DNA from: Salaquimonas sp.
GTDB taxonomy: Bacteria; Pseudomonadota; Alphaproteobacteria; Rhizobiales; Rhizobiaceae
DNA length: 40,477 nt
Direction of reading: 5' to 3'
Assembly: GCA_022340185.1 (NCBI GenBank)
Contig: JAJDOK010000124.1
Span: 1-40,477, forward strand
Positions 33,914-40,477 of this stretch are shown piece after piece (the stretch's first letter is position 1; every line of letters starts with the position of its first letter). The position numbers and the translations under genes were made by a program. Under the pieces are notes generated by a model. It had not been told where the DNA came from. It saw only the letters and a program-made list of their open reading frames with translations, and did not search any database.

Positions 33914-34819
33914 ATGACCGATCTCACCGCATCCGCCAGTTTCACCCATACGCCCTGGGACGGATCGCATCCGAATTTCCGCATTGGCCTCGAGCCTTTG
34001 GGCGAGCGCTCGTGGATCGAGGTCGACGGGCAGTTCGACACCTATCTCGGCGAAAAACAGAAGTTGCTGGCGTCGCGCCACGACGATGTCTTTCGCGCCG
34101 AGCCGGGAAGCCTTGCGGTGCAGGAGGAAGCGCTCGAAATGGTGTTGGCGGAACTGGACCGCACGCATCGCGATACGCATCGCCGCGATGGCAATGTTGT
34201 CACGGCAGACGGCGTCCGTGTCGATCTGGATGATCCGGAGATGCCGCCGCTGGAAAAGGCGGCCAGGCTCGTTCAGGAAGATCTCGTGATCATGATGCCA
34301 GATGACAATGGATGGCGTCTTGCCGCCGGCTGCGTCTGCTTTCCATCCTCGTGGGTGCTGGCGGAAAAATTCGGCAAGCCGATCGAGCAGGTTCATGGCC
34401 CGGTGCCGCAATTCGGCCCGGGCACGAAGAACGCGGCGATGATCAACCGGATCTTCGACAAGCTTCGAACCGAGATACCGGTCATACGCTTCAACTGGTC
34501 GATCTATCCTGACGACGCGCTGTTTCACGGGGCCGGAAGGATCGGCCAGACCAATGACACGATCGATCAGCCCTTCCTGCGTGTCGAGATCCAGACGCTG
34601 CACAAGATGGCGCGCACCGGGGCGATGCTTTTCACCATCCGTATCCATGTTGATCCGCTCACCGTGCTGGAAAACCATTCCGACCGGCAGCGCCTCGCAC
34701 GCGGACTGGCGGAAAGCCTTGCCGGACTCGACGAGGCGCAGTGCCGCTACAAGGGACTGACGAAGGCGCGTGGTCAAATCATTGCCCGGCTAGAGGCGAT
34801 TGCGGCTACCCGGGGATAA
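33914..34819 (+). CDS. DUF3445 / heme-dependent oxidative N-demethylase family protein
   Basis: A 301-residue protein. FRIGLEPLGERSWIEVDGQFDTYL, LVQEDLVIMMPDDNGWRLAAGCVCFPSSW (a family core) and RFNWSIYPDDALFH, with LRVEIQTLHKMARTGAMLFTIRIHVDPL near the end, match DUF3445. Some members bind heme and oxidise methylamines. Its presence between ruvC and ruvA has no obvious functional logic. It starts 3 bases after ruvC and ends 93 bases before ruvA. Confidence 0.82.
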   Translation: MTDLTASASFTHTPWDGSHPNFRIGLEPLGERSWIEVDGQFDTYLGEKQKLLASRHDDVFRAEPGSLAVQEEALEMVLAELDRTHRDTHRRDGNVVTADGVRVDLDDPEMPPLEKAARLVQEDLVIMMPDDNGWRLAAGCVCFPSSWVLAEKFGKPIEQVHGPVPQFGPGTKNAAMINRIFDKLRTEIPVIRFNWSIYPDDALFHGAGRIGQTNDTIDQPFLRVEIQTLHKMARTGAMLFTIRIHVDPLTVLENHSDRQRLARGLAESLAGLDEAQCRYKGLTKARGQIIARLEAIAATRG

Positions 34820-34912
34820 TCGTGCAAAATACCTCGGTGTTCTTGACTTGTTCTCGCAACCACGAGAGATAATACGGTAACTGCGATGCAGTGAACGCAG
34901 GCGGGATGCGGC

Positions 34913-35530
34913 ATGATCGGCAAGCTTAAGGGCGTGGTGGATACGATCGGCGAGGACGATCTGATCCTCGATGTTGGCGGCGTCGGCTACGAGGTCTACT
35001 GCTCGACCCGCACGCTGGGCGATGCGCCGGGGCCGGGCGAGGCGCTGACGTTATGGATCGACACCCATGTGCGCGAGGACGCGATCCGGCTCTATGGCTT
35101 TTCAAGTGAACTGGAGCGCGACTGGTTCCGTCTGCTGCAGACGGTGCAGGGGGTGGGTGCGCGTGTGGCGCTTGCGATACTGTCGACACTGAAGCCGGGC
35201 GATCTCGCCTCGGCAATCGCCTTGCAGGACAAGGGCATGGTGGCGCGCGCGCCGGGTGTCGGGCCGAAAGTGGCGCAGCGCATCGTGGCGGAACTGCGCG
35301 ACAAGGCGCCGGCCTATTCGGGAGCTGCGGCCGCAGAAATCGGCCTGCAGACCGAGATCGGTGCCGGGGCGGCCTCGACGGCGGTCACCGATGCGGTGTC
35401 GGCCCTTTCCAATCTCGGCTATTCGCCGCAGCAGGCTTCCGGCGCGGTTGCCAAGGCACTGAAGAACGCCGGCGAGGAGGCCGACAGCGCCAAGCTGATC
35501 CGTCTGGCGCTGAAGGAACTGGCGGGATGA
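34913..35530 (+). CDS. ruvA: Holliday junction branch migration protein RuvA
   Basis: A 205-residue protein with the N-terminal OB domain ([29 protein letters not shown]), two helix-hairpin-helix motifs ([16 protein letters not shown] and [18 protein letters not shown]) and the C-terminal domain [19 protein letters not shown] that contacts RuvB. RuvA tetramers clamp the junction and load the RuvB motor. In most relatives ruvB follows directly; here a toxin-antitoxin pair intervenes. Confidence 0.95.
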   Translation: MIGKLKGVVDTIGEDDLILDVGGVGYEVYCSTRTLGDAPGPGEALTLWIDTHVREDAIRLYGFSSELERDWFRLLQTVQGVGARVALAILSTLKPGDLASAIALQDKGMVARAPGVGPKVAQRIVAELRDKAPAYSGAAAAEIGLQTEIGAGAASTAVTDAVSALSNLGYSPQQASGAVAKALKNAGEEADSAKLIRLALKELAG

Positions 35531-35550
35531 TTCCTTGCAAGGCGGAGGAA

Positions 35551-35575
35551 TTCTTACTATTTTAAATGGTAAGAA
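35551..35575. promoter_or_regulatory. Inverted repeat upstream of the antitoxin, probable autoregulatory operator
   Basis: Arms TTCTTACTATTT and AAATGGTAAGAA around a single T match at 11 of 12 positions. It lies 19 bases before the antitoxin ATG, as expected for an AbrB-fold antitoxin that binds its own promoter, and is markedly A+T-rich against its surroundings. Confidence 0.65.
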
Positions 35576-35594
35576 AATACTCTGGAGTAGGAAA

Positions 35595-35885
35595 ATGGGC
35601 GCTTTTACGACGATGACATCAAAGGGGCAGCTAACCATCCCCAAGGATGTGCGCGAGGCGCTGAAGCTGACACCAGGTACGCGGTTTTATGTCACGGAGC
35701 GAGACGGAGAGGTTGTCGCCTTGCCTAAGAACAAGAGCATTGCTGATCTTGCCGGTATGCTCGGCGATCCTCCCGGCGGGCCGGCAACACTCGGGGAAAT
35801 CGATGAGGCTATCGCCAGACATGTCGCCGAGGATGATGAAAGAATCTCGCGCGAGTGGCATGAAAGGCGCGAGAAGTTCGAATGA
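35595..35885 (+). CDS. AbrB/SpoVT-fold antitoxin (VapB type)
   Basis: A 96-residue protein. The N-terminal swapped-hairpin DNA-binding domain reads TTMTSKGQLTIPKDVREALKLTPGTRFYV, the standard AbrB pattern; the acidic C-terminal part (IDEAIARHVAEDDERISREW) would wrap the toxin. It binds DNA as a dimer and represses its own operon. GGAG lies 9 bases upstream of ATG 35595. Its stop overlaps the toxin start by 4 bases. Confidence 0.88.
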   Translation: MGAFTTMTSKGQLTIPKDVREALKLTPGTRFYVTERDGEVVALPKNKSIADLAGMLGDPPGGPATLGEIDEAIARHVAEDDERISREWHERREKFE

Positions 35886-36280
35886 AAGCCGTCGACACCA
35901 ATGTGCTTCTGCGCCAGATCGTGCGGGACGATCCCGAGCAGTTCGAAAAGACCTCGGCGTTCTTTTCGCAACGCACGCCGGACGATCCGGCCTATGTCAG
36001 CCTGATTGTACTGGCGGAGCTGGTGTGGGCGCTACGTTACCATTACCGCTACCGGAATACGCAGGTGCAACAGCTATTGGCCGCCCTTGTCGAGACAAGA
36101 GAGCTGGTTTTCGAGGATGAGCAGTATTTGCCGAAACTGCTGCGCCAGGCCGAGGACTCCGAGGCCGATATCGCCGATTACCTCATTGCACATGTGGCTG
36201 AACGTGCCGGATGTGAATCGACAGTCACCTTCGACAGGCGCGCGGCCAAATCCGTTCCTGGCATGGAGTTGCTGGCATGA
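35882..36280 (+). CDS. PIN-domain toxin (VapC type ribonuclease)
   Basis: A 132-residue protein. Acidic PIN residues are seen in [12 protein letters not shown] (Asp), [10 protein letters not shown] (Glu), [11 protein letters not shown] (Asp) and TFDRRAAKS (Asp), so the metal site is complete and the nuclease is probably active. Targets of VapC toxins are usually tRNA or rRNA. Both ends overlap neighbours by 4 bases (ATGA): the antitoxin at its start and ruvB at its end. Confidence 0.88.
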   Translation: MKAVDTNVLLRQIVRDDPEQFEKTSAFFSQRTPDDPAYVSLIVLAELVWALRYHYRYRNTQVQQLLAALVETRELVFEDEQYLPKLLRQAEDSEADIADYLIAHVAERAGCESTVTFDRRAAKSVPGMELLA

Positions 36281-37341
36281 GCGCCGATCCCGGCAATGAA
36301 CGTGACGACAGGGACCGCCTGATCACAGCCGAGGAACGCGGCGACGAACTCGACGTCTCGCTGCGTCCGCAGCGGCTCGACGAATTCGTCGGACAGAAAC
36401 AGGCACGTGAGAACCTCAAGATCTTCATCGAGGCGGCGAAGGGGCGCGGCGAAGCGCTCGACCATGTGCTGTTCGTCGGTCCGCCGGGGCTCGGCAAGAC
36501 GACGCTGGCGCAGATCATGGCGCGCGAACTGGGGGTCAATTTCCGCGCCACTTCCGGTCCGGTGATCGCCAAGGCCGGCGATCTCGCCGCGCTGCTCACC
36601 AATCTGGAAGAAAACGACGTCCTGTTCATCGACGAGGTGCACCGCCTCAACCCGGCGGTCGAGGAAATCCTCTATCCGGCGATGGAGGATTTCCAGCTCG
36701 ATCTGATCATCGGCGAGGGACCGGCGGCGCGTTCGGTCAAGATCGATCTCGCCAGGTTCACGCTGGTTGCCGCCACCACGCGGCTCGGCCTGCTGACCAC
36801 GCCGTTGCGCGACCGATTCGGCATTCCGGTGCGGCTCAATTTCTATACCGAAGAGGAACTGGAACTGATCGTGCGGCGCGGCGCGCGGATCATGGGTCTT
36901 GCGATGAGCGATGACGGCGCCAAGGAGATCGCCCGGCGCGCGCGCGGCACGCCGCGCATCGCCGGACGATTGCTGCGTCGGGTGCGCGATTTCGCGGAAG
37001 TCGCCGGTGCGGCGACGGTCGACGCCAAGATCGCCGACGCAGCTCTCACCCGCCTCGAGGTCGACCAGCGCGGCCTCGACCAGCTCGACCGGCGCTATCT
37101 TGACCAGATCGCCGGCAATTTCGGCGGCGGGCCGGTCGGGATCGAGACCATCGCGGCGGCGCTGTCGGAACCGCGAGATGCGATCGAGGACATCATCGAA
37201 CCCTTCCTGATCCAGCAGGGGCTGATCCAGAGGACGCCGCGCGGACGCATCCTGACGGCCAATGCCTGGAAGCATCTAGGCCTGCCGGCGCCGGCCGACC
37301 TAGCCGCGCTGCAGATGGGATTGTTCCAGGACGAGGATTAG
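36277..37341 (+). CDS. ruvB: Holliday junction branch migration DNA helicase RuvB
   Basis: A 354-residue AAA+ motor. [26 protein letters not shown] precedes Walker [12 protein letters not shown] and Walker [11 protein letters not shown]; sensor 1 [17 protein letters not shown] and the arginine-finger region follow, and the C-terminal winged helix ends RTPRGRILT-type. It drives branch migration with RuvA. Its start overlaps the toxin stop (ATGA), so its translation is coupled to the toxin gene, and its stop overlaps the convergent sqdC stop by 3 bases. Confidence 0.96.
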   Translation: MSADPGNERDDRDRLITAEERGDELDVSLRPQRLDEFVGQKQARENLKIFIEAAKGRGEALDHVLFVGPPGLGKTTLAQIMARELGVNFRATSGPVIAKAGDLAALLTNLEENDVLFIDEVHRLNPAVEEILYPAMEDFQLDLIIGEGPAARSVKIDLARFTLVAATTRLGLLTTPLRDRFGIPVRLNFYTEEELELIVRRGARIMGLAMSDDGAKEIARRARGTPRIAGRLLRRVRDFAEVAGAATVDAKIADAALTRLEVDQRGLDQLDRRYLDQIAGNFGGGPVGIETIAAALSEPRDAIEDIIEPFLIQQGLIQRTPRGRILTANAWKHLGLPAPADLAALQMGLFQDED

Positions 37342-38234
37342 CCGGCCCGCTCGGCCAGCATTTCCGAGACGGTTTTTTCGAGCAAAGGCCAGCCGCCCGG
37401 TTGCCAGCCGAGTGCGCGCAGGCGTTCGCTCGACATGGCATTGAAGTCGCTGGCGTTAGCGGTATCCGGCAGCGCGTGATACGTGCCGGCGATTTCGTCG
37501 ACCAGCGCCAGCAGATCGCGGCGGTCGAGCAGGATATCGGAGACATTGAAGGACTTGCCGTTCACCAGAGCCGGATCGCGCTCGAGCATCAGCCGGACCG
37601 CCGCGACGACATCGTTGCCGTGCACCTCAGTGCCGACGCGCGGTTCGACGGATTTGCCCGCGAGGAAGTCGTCGAACAGCGAAGCCCATTTGTGCGATTC
37701 GCCCCCATAGACGCCGGTCACCCGCAGGCTTGCCGTGACAAAATCGGGCGTGGCGAGATCGGCCAGTGATTGCTCAGCTGTAAGCTTTACCTCGCCATAG
37801 AGCGTGTCGGGATGGCAGGGGGTTTCCTCGGTCAGTTCGATGCCTGGCGGTTGCCCTCCATAAACGGCGCGCGAGGACAGGAAGACGCAGCATTTAACGC
37901 CAGCAGCCTTCGCGGCTCCAAACAGCGCGACCGAACCGTCGAGATTGAGCCGGCGGAATGCCGCTGGGTCATCGCCTTCGCCACCGCGATATCTTCCCGG
38001 CATATGATAAAAGGCGGCGTGGACGAGGGCATCGAAGCCCTCCAATGTCGCGGTATGAATTTCGTCTGGTTCGAGCGCAAGGGGAAGAAATTCAACCTGT
38101 TTTGCAAACTGCTCCAAATTGGGCGGCGAGCGTCCGGCGACGGTCACGTCATATCCGGCTTGTAACAGCCCCTCGACGATGAAGCGGCCGACATAACCGG
38201 CGCCGCCGGTGACGAGAACACGGTGTCCGCTCAT
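37338..38234 (-). CDS. sqdC: NAD-dependent epimerase/reductase, probable SqdC
   Basis: A 298-residue SDR-type protein with [19 protein letters not shown] at the N-terminus, [11 protein letters not shown] and the Tyr-x3-Lys pair in [12 protein letters not shown]. In Rhodobacter and Sinorhizobium the sqdBDC genes make the sulfolipid SQDG; SqdC is an epimerase/reductase-like protein. The call rests on the SDR fold plus its position after a GT8-type gene near sqdB. Its start overlaps the sqdD stop by 4 bases (ATGA). Alone, the sequence would only say epimerase family. Confidence 0.7.
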   Translation of the reverse strand: MSGHRVLVTGGAGYVGRFIVEGLLQAGYDVTVAGRSPPNLEQFAKQVEFLPLALEPDEIHTATLEGFDALVHAAFYHMPGRYRGGEGDDPAAFRRLNLDGSVALFGAAKAAGVKCCVFLSSRAVYGGQPPGIELTEETPCHPDTLYGEVKLTAEQSLADLATPDFVTASLRVTGVYGGESHKWASLFDDFLAGKSVEPRVGTEVHGNDVVAAVRLMLERDPALVNGKSFNVSDILLDRRDLLALVDEIAGTYHALPDTANASDFNAMSSERLRALGWQPGGWPLLEKTVSEMLAERAG

Positions 38235-39094
38235 CGGTTTCGATCGCCACTTTCGATCTTCGGCCGACCGATTGTCACCAACCCGCCTGGCGGGTTTGGC
38301 AGGGAAGCGATATCGGGGATGTCACCGCCCTCGTGAAAGGCGCGCCACAAATCGATCAGCGGTTTGAGAATGTCAGCCTTGGGATGGTCCTTTTCCCAGG
38401 GTTTTTCGTATTGAAAATGCAGAACGGCGATCGACGGCCAGTGCCACAGGCCGGGCAGGTTGAACCAGACATATTGCAGCGTGTTGAAGGTCACCGGCAG
38501 ACCATGCCAATCGGGAAAGAAGGTCTGCAGGAAGGTCTGGTCGGTGCGCCGCCAGAAGGCGTCCGGCTGGTCGAGGCGGGTCAGCATAGCGTCGAAGGTC
38601 GCCTGTGACGGGCGGGCGGTGAAGACGCCGGAATTCAGGCGATGGAAATCGGCGAGGCTCTCATAGACATTCGGTGCGGCGCAGAATTGCGGATAGGCGA
38701 ACAGTTTGTCGATGTTCTTCAGGACCAACGTGTCGGCGTCGAGGAAGACGACATGACCGTACTCTTCCATCTGCCACAGGCGCAGCTTGCAGAAATTGTC
38801 GAGCGGGGTATGGAAGGCCGGCTTGCGGCCCCTGGTGAAGGGAGCGACTTCGTGCTGGGTGGCGCGGCTGTGGCGCTCGTTGAACGCGGCAGAGGTCGGC
38901 AGGTGTTCCACCTCGGCGAGCCGTGCACCCTGATCGGTCAGCGGTGCCAGTGCTTTCTCGTTCACGCCGGCGGTGTGCATCACGACGATGTCGGCCTTCG
39001 TGTCCGTCAGTTTCAGCGAGCGCACCAGTGCGGTGGCGCCCATGGCGAAATCGGCATTGGTGACCAGGGTGACGAAAGCGTTCGTGGATGACAT
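38231..39094 (-). CDS. sqdD: GT8-like (glycogenin-type) glycosyltransferase, probable SqdD
   Basis: A 287-residue protein. FVTLVTNADFAMGATALVRSL is the nucleotide-sugar fold start, FCKLRLWQMEEYGHVVFLDADTLVLKNID carries the DxD metal motif, and LNSGVFTARPS and the late LHFQYEKPW complete a GT8 glycogenin-like enzyme. SqdD of Rhodobacter is such a protein and transfers sulfoquinovose from UDP-sulfoquinovose. With the sqdB-family gene next door and the epimerase coupled to it, this reading is favoured. Confidence 0.78.
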   Translation of the reverse strand: MSSTNAFVTLVTNADFAMGATALVRSLKLTDTKADIVVMHTAGVNEKALAPLTDQGARLAEVEHLPTSAAFNERHSRATQHEVAPFTRGRKPAFHTPLDNFCKLRLWQMEEYGHVVFLDADTLVLKNIDKLFAYPQFCAAPNVYESLADFHRLNSGVFTARPSQATFDAMLTRLDQPDAFWRRTDQTFLQTFFPDWHGLPVTFNTLQYVWFNLPGLWHWPSIAVLHFQYEKPWEKDHPKADILKPLIDLWRAFHEGGDIPDIASLPNPPGGLVTIGRPKIESGDRNR

Positions 39095-39149
39095 TTATTG
39101 GTGCCGACTTTTGCCTATAACCGGTCAAACGGATTCGGGAGATGTTCCA

Positions 39150-39710
39150 TTGTATGCGATCGACAAGATCAGAACAGTCCATGACGGCTGGGGCAGATTC
39201 GCGCTCGCCATGGTGCGCAACGGCGAGGGCAAGGTTTTCGAGCGCCAGGTCGAGGACCATGGCGAAGCGGTCTGTGTGCTGCCCTACGACCCGGCACGCA
39301 AATGCGTGACGCTGGTGCGCCAGCCGCGCGTCGGCCCACTGTATGTCGGCGAAGAAGCGATGCTGCTGGAGGCGCCGGCCGGTTTGACCGACGGCGAGGC
39401 GCCTGACGCCGCGGGCAGGCGCGAGGTCGAGGAAGAAACCGGACTGCGCCTGCATGAAATGGAATCCGTCGGCGCGCATTGGTCGATGCCCGGCTGCGCG
39501 ACAGAGCGCATGCATGTGTTTCTCGCCGCCTACGGACCTGCCGACCGGGTGTCGAACGGCGGTGGGGTGGCGCATGAACACGAAGAAATCGAGGTGGTCG
39601 AGCTGCCCTTCGTCGAGGCGCTCGCCATGATCCGCGACGGTCGCATCTGCGACATGAAGACGGTGATGGTGCTGCAGTCGCTGGCGCTCGGTCATCTCGA
39701 ACTGGATTAA
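39150..39710 (+). CDS. NUDIX hydrolase, NudK/ADP-sugar type
   Basis: A 186-residue protein. The NUDIX box spans GLTDGEAPDAAGRREVEEETGL, and the preceding YVGEEAMLLEAPAG is typical of ADP-ribose/GDP-mannose pyrophosphatases (NudK/NudF group). It hydrolyses a nucleoside diphosphate linked to another moiety. The start is read as TTG 39150 with GGGAG 8 bases upstream; the open frame further left runs antisense through the glycosyltransferase gene. It is transcribed opposite to the sqd genes on either side. Confidence 0.82.
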   Translation: MYAIDKIRTVHDGWGRFALAMVRNGEGKVFERQVEDHGEAVCVLPYDPARKCVTLVRQPRVGPLYVGEEAMLLEAPAGLTDGEAPDAAGRREVEEETGLRLHEMESVGAHWSMPGCATERMHVFLAAYGPADRVSNGGGVAHEHEEIEVVELPFVEALAMIRDGRICDMKTVMVLQSLALGHLELD

Positions 39711-40477
39711 CTTACACTCCGCAGCCGCTTGCCTTCGGGGTCGTGCACGACCTTGCGCGCGATGTCCTTCGTCCACGCCGAGACTGCCGGCACGCGGGAT
39801 CGGTCGACGCGGTAGGCGAACTTCTTTGCCACGTCGACGACTTCCGACAACAGGCCTTCCTCCAGCGTGATCGGGTCGAGGCCGAGTTCACGGAATTGGT
39901 CGTTTTTCACCACGAGCTCGTTTTCGTGGGCTTCCTTGCGCGGATTGGGCAGATTGACGATCTCGGCACCGGTCATGCGGCTGACGAGCGCCGCAAGATC
40001 GCGCACGCGATGGGTTTCGGTCATCTGGTTGAAGATCTTGACGCGATCGCCCGCCTTCGGCGGGCTCGACAGCGCCAGTTCGATGCAGCGCACCGAATCC
40101 TGGATATGGATAAAGGCGCGGGTCTGGCCGCCGGTGCCATGAACCGTCAGCGGATGGCCGATCGCCGCCTGGATGAGAAAACGATTCAGGACGGTGCCAT
40201 AGTCGCCGTCATAATCGAAGCGATTGACGAGTTGGGCATGGCGGCGCGTCTCGGCCGTGTGCGTGCCCCAGACGATGCCTTGGTGCAGATCGGTGACGCG
40301 CAGCCCGTCATTCTTCGCATAGAACTGGAACAGCAGCTGATCGAGGCATTTGGTCATGTGGTAGATCGAGCCGGGATTGGCTGGATAGAGAATGTCCTGC
40401 GACACCGTCCCGCCTTCCATCGTCTCGATGCCGACCGGCAGATAGCCTTCGGGAATGGCCGCGCCGATGGTCGAATA
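39707..40477 (-). CDS. sqdB: UDP-sulfoquinovose synthase family protein (SqdB-like), N-terminus outside the window
   Basis: The visible 256 residues lack the N-terminal cofactor domain, cut by the right edge. YHMTKCLDQLL provides the Tyr-x3-Lys pair, and the run LVNRFDYDGDYGTVLNRFL with AAIGHPLTVHGTGGQTRAFI closely follows plant SQD1 and bacterial SqdB, as do NPRKEAHEN and LGLDPITL near the end. The enzyme makes UDP-sulfoquinovose from UDP-glucose and sulfite. The next minus-strand genes are the SqdD- and SqdC-like ones, but a plus-strand NUDIX gene intervenes, and the two stops overlap by 4 bases. Confidence 0.8.
   Translation of the reverse strand, partial: YSTIGAAIPEGYLPVGIETMEGGTVSQDILYPANPGSIYHMTKCLDQLLFQFYAKNDGLRVTDLHQGIVWGTHTAETRRHAQLVNRFDYDGDYGTVLNRFLIQAAIGHPLTVHGTGGQTRAFIHIQDSVRCIELALSSPPKAGDRVKIFNQMTETHRVRDLAALVSRMTGAEIVNLPNPRKEAHENELVVKNDQFRELGLDPITLEEGLLSEVVDVAKKFAYRVDRSRVPAVSAWTKDIARKVVHDPEGKRLRSVS

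Noticed and set aside
37338-37341. Overlap of the ruvB and sqdC stop codons as a regulatory feature
   Set aside because: A few bases of convergent stop overlap are common in compact genomes, and no terminator or other signal accompanies it.
38973-39149. Longer start for the NUDIX protein
   Set aside because: The extension would run antisense through the start of the glycosyltransferase gene, while TTG 39150 has a well-placed ribosome site.
1-40477. CRISPR arrays, insertion sequences, tRNA genes or prophage genes
   Set aside because: No regularly spaced repeats, transposase or integrase motifs, or tRNA T-arm patterns were seen on either strand by eye.

Overview
The window is GC-rich alphaproteobacterial chromosome, most like the order Hyphomicrobiales (Rhizobiales), probably near Mesorhizobium/Phyllobacteriaceae. 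The order-level call rests on gene content and synteny: an RcdA/DUF1465 protein, a TrcR/DUF1013 regulator, a zapA - 6S RNA - 5-formyltetrahydrofolate cyclo-ligase block, a tkt-gap-pgk run with a class I aldolase nearby, a yebC-ruvC-ruvA-ruvB block and a sqdB/sqdD/sqdC-like sulfolipid locus. The family-level guess is weaker. Most of it reads as ordinary core chromosome with short accessory inserts. No integrase, transposase, CRISPR array or tRNA gene was seen.

Layout. 1-5 kb: end of an FAD-binding dehydrogenase, a SAM methyltransferase with a glycan-type N-terminus, an exporter-type ABC transporter, rpmE and RcdA. 5-13 kb: DUF1192, a quinone oxidoreductase, TrcR, a WYL regulator with a VOC protein, an SDR, a secreted YHYH protein and propionyl-CoA synthetase. 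13-17 kb: a divergent MarR/VOC pair, then a tetR - FAD monooxygenase - SGNH hydrolase operon behind a 22-bp palindrome, and a GNAT enzyme. 17-25 kb: class I aldolase, pgk, gap and transketolase on the minus strand. Between aldolase and pgk lies a plus-strand island with a bacterial ionotropic-glutamate-receptor-like channel and a membrane protein. 25-29 kb: DUF4164, zapA, 6S RNA, the folate cyclo-ligase, a YmdB-type phosphodiesterase, a YjbR protein and an HSDL2-like SDR. 29-32 kb: a TetR regulator divergent from a DrrAB-like ABC exporter, then a GFA protein. 32-37 kb: yebC, ruvC, a DUF3445 gene, ruvA, a toxin-antitoxin pair and ruvB. 37-40.5 kb: sqdC, sqdD, an antisense NUDIX gene and sqdB, which runs off the end.

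The items most worth a second look are: (1) the glutamate-receptor-like channel, whose pore lacks a GYG filter and whose last coding part is displaced by a frameshift and an amber codon; (2) a VapBC-like module placed between ruvA and ruvB with ATGA overlaps on both sides of the toxin gene; (3) three copies of the palindrome TCCTGACA-N6-TGTCAGGA at two loci 12 kb apart, probably operators of one regulator; (4) three divergent or autoregulatory promoters whose operators can be read directly. All functional calls come from reading the translations by eye; no database search was run.
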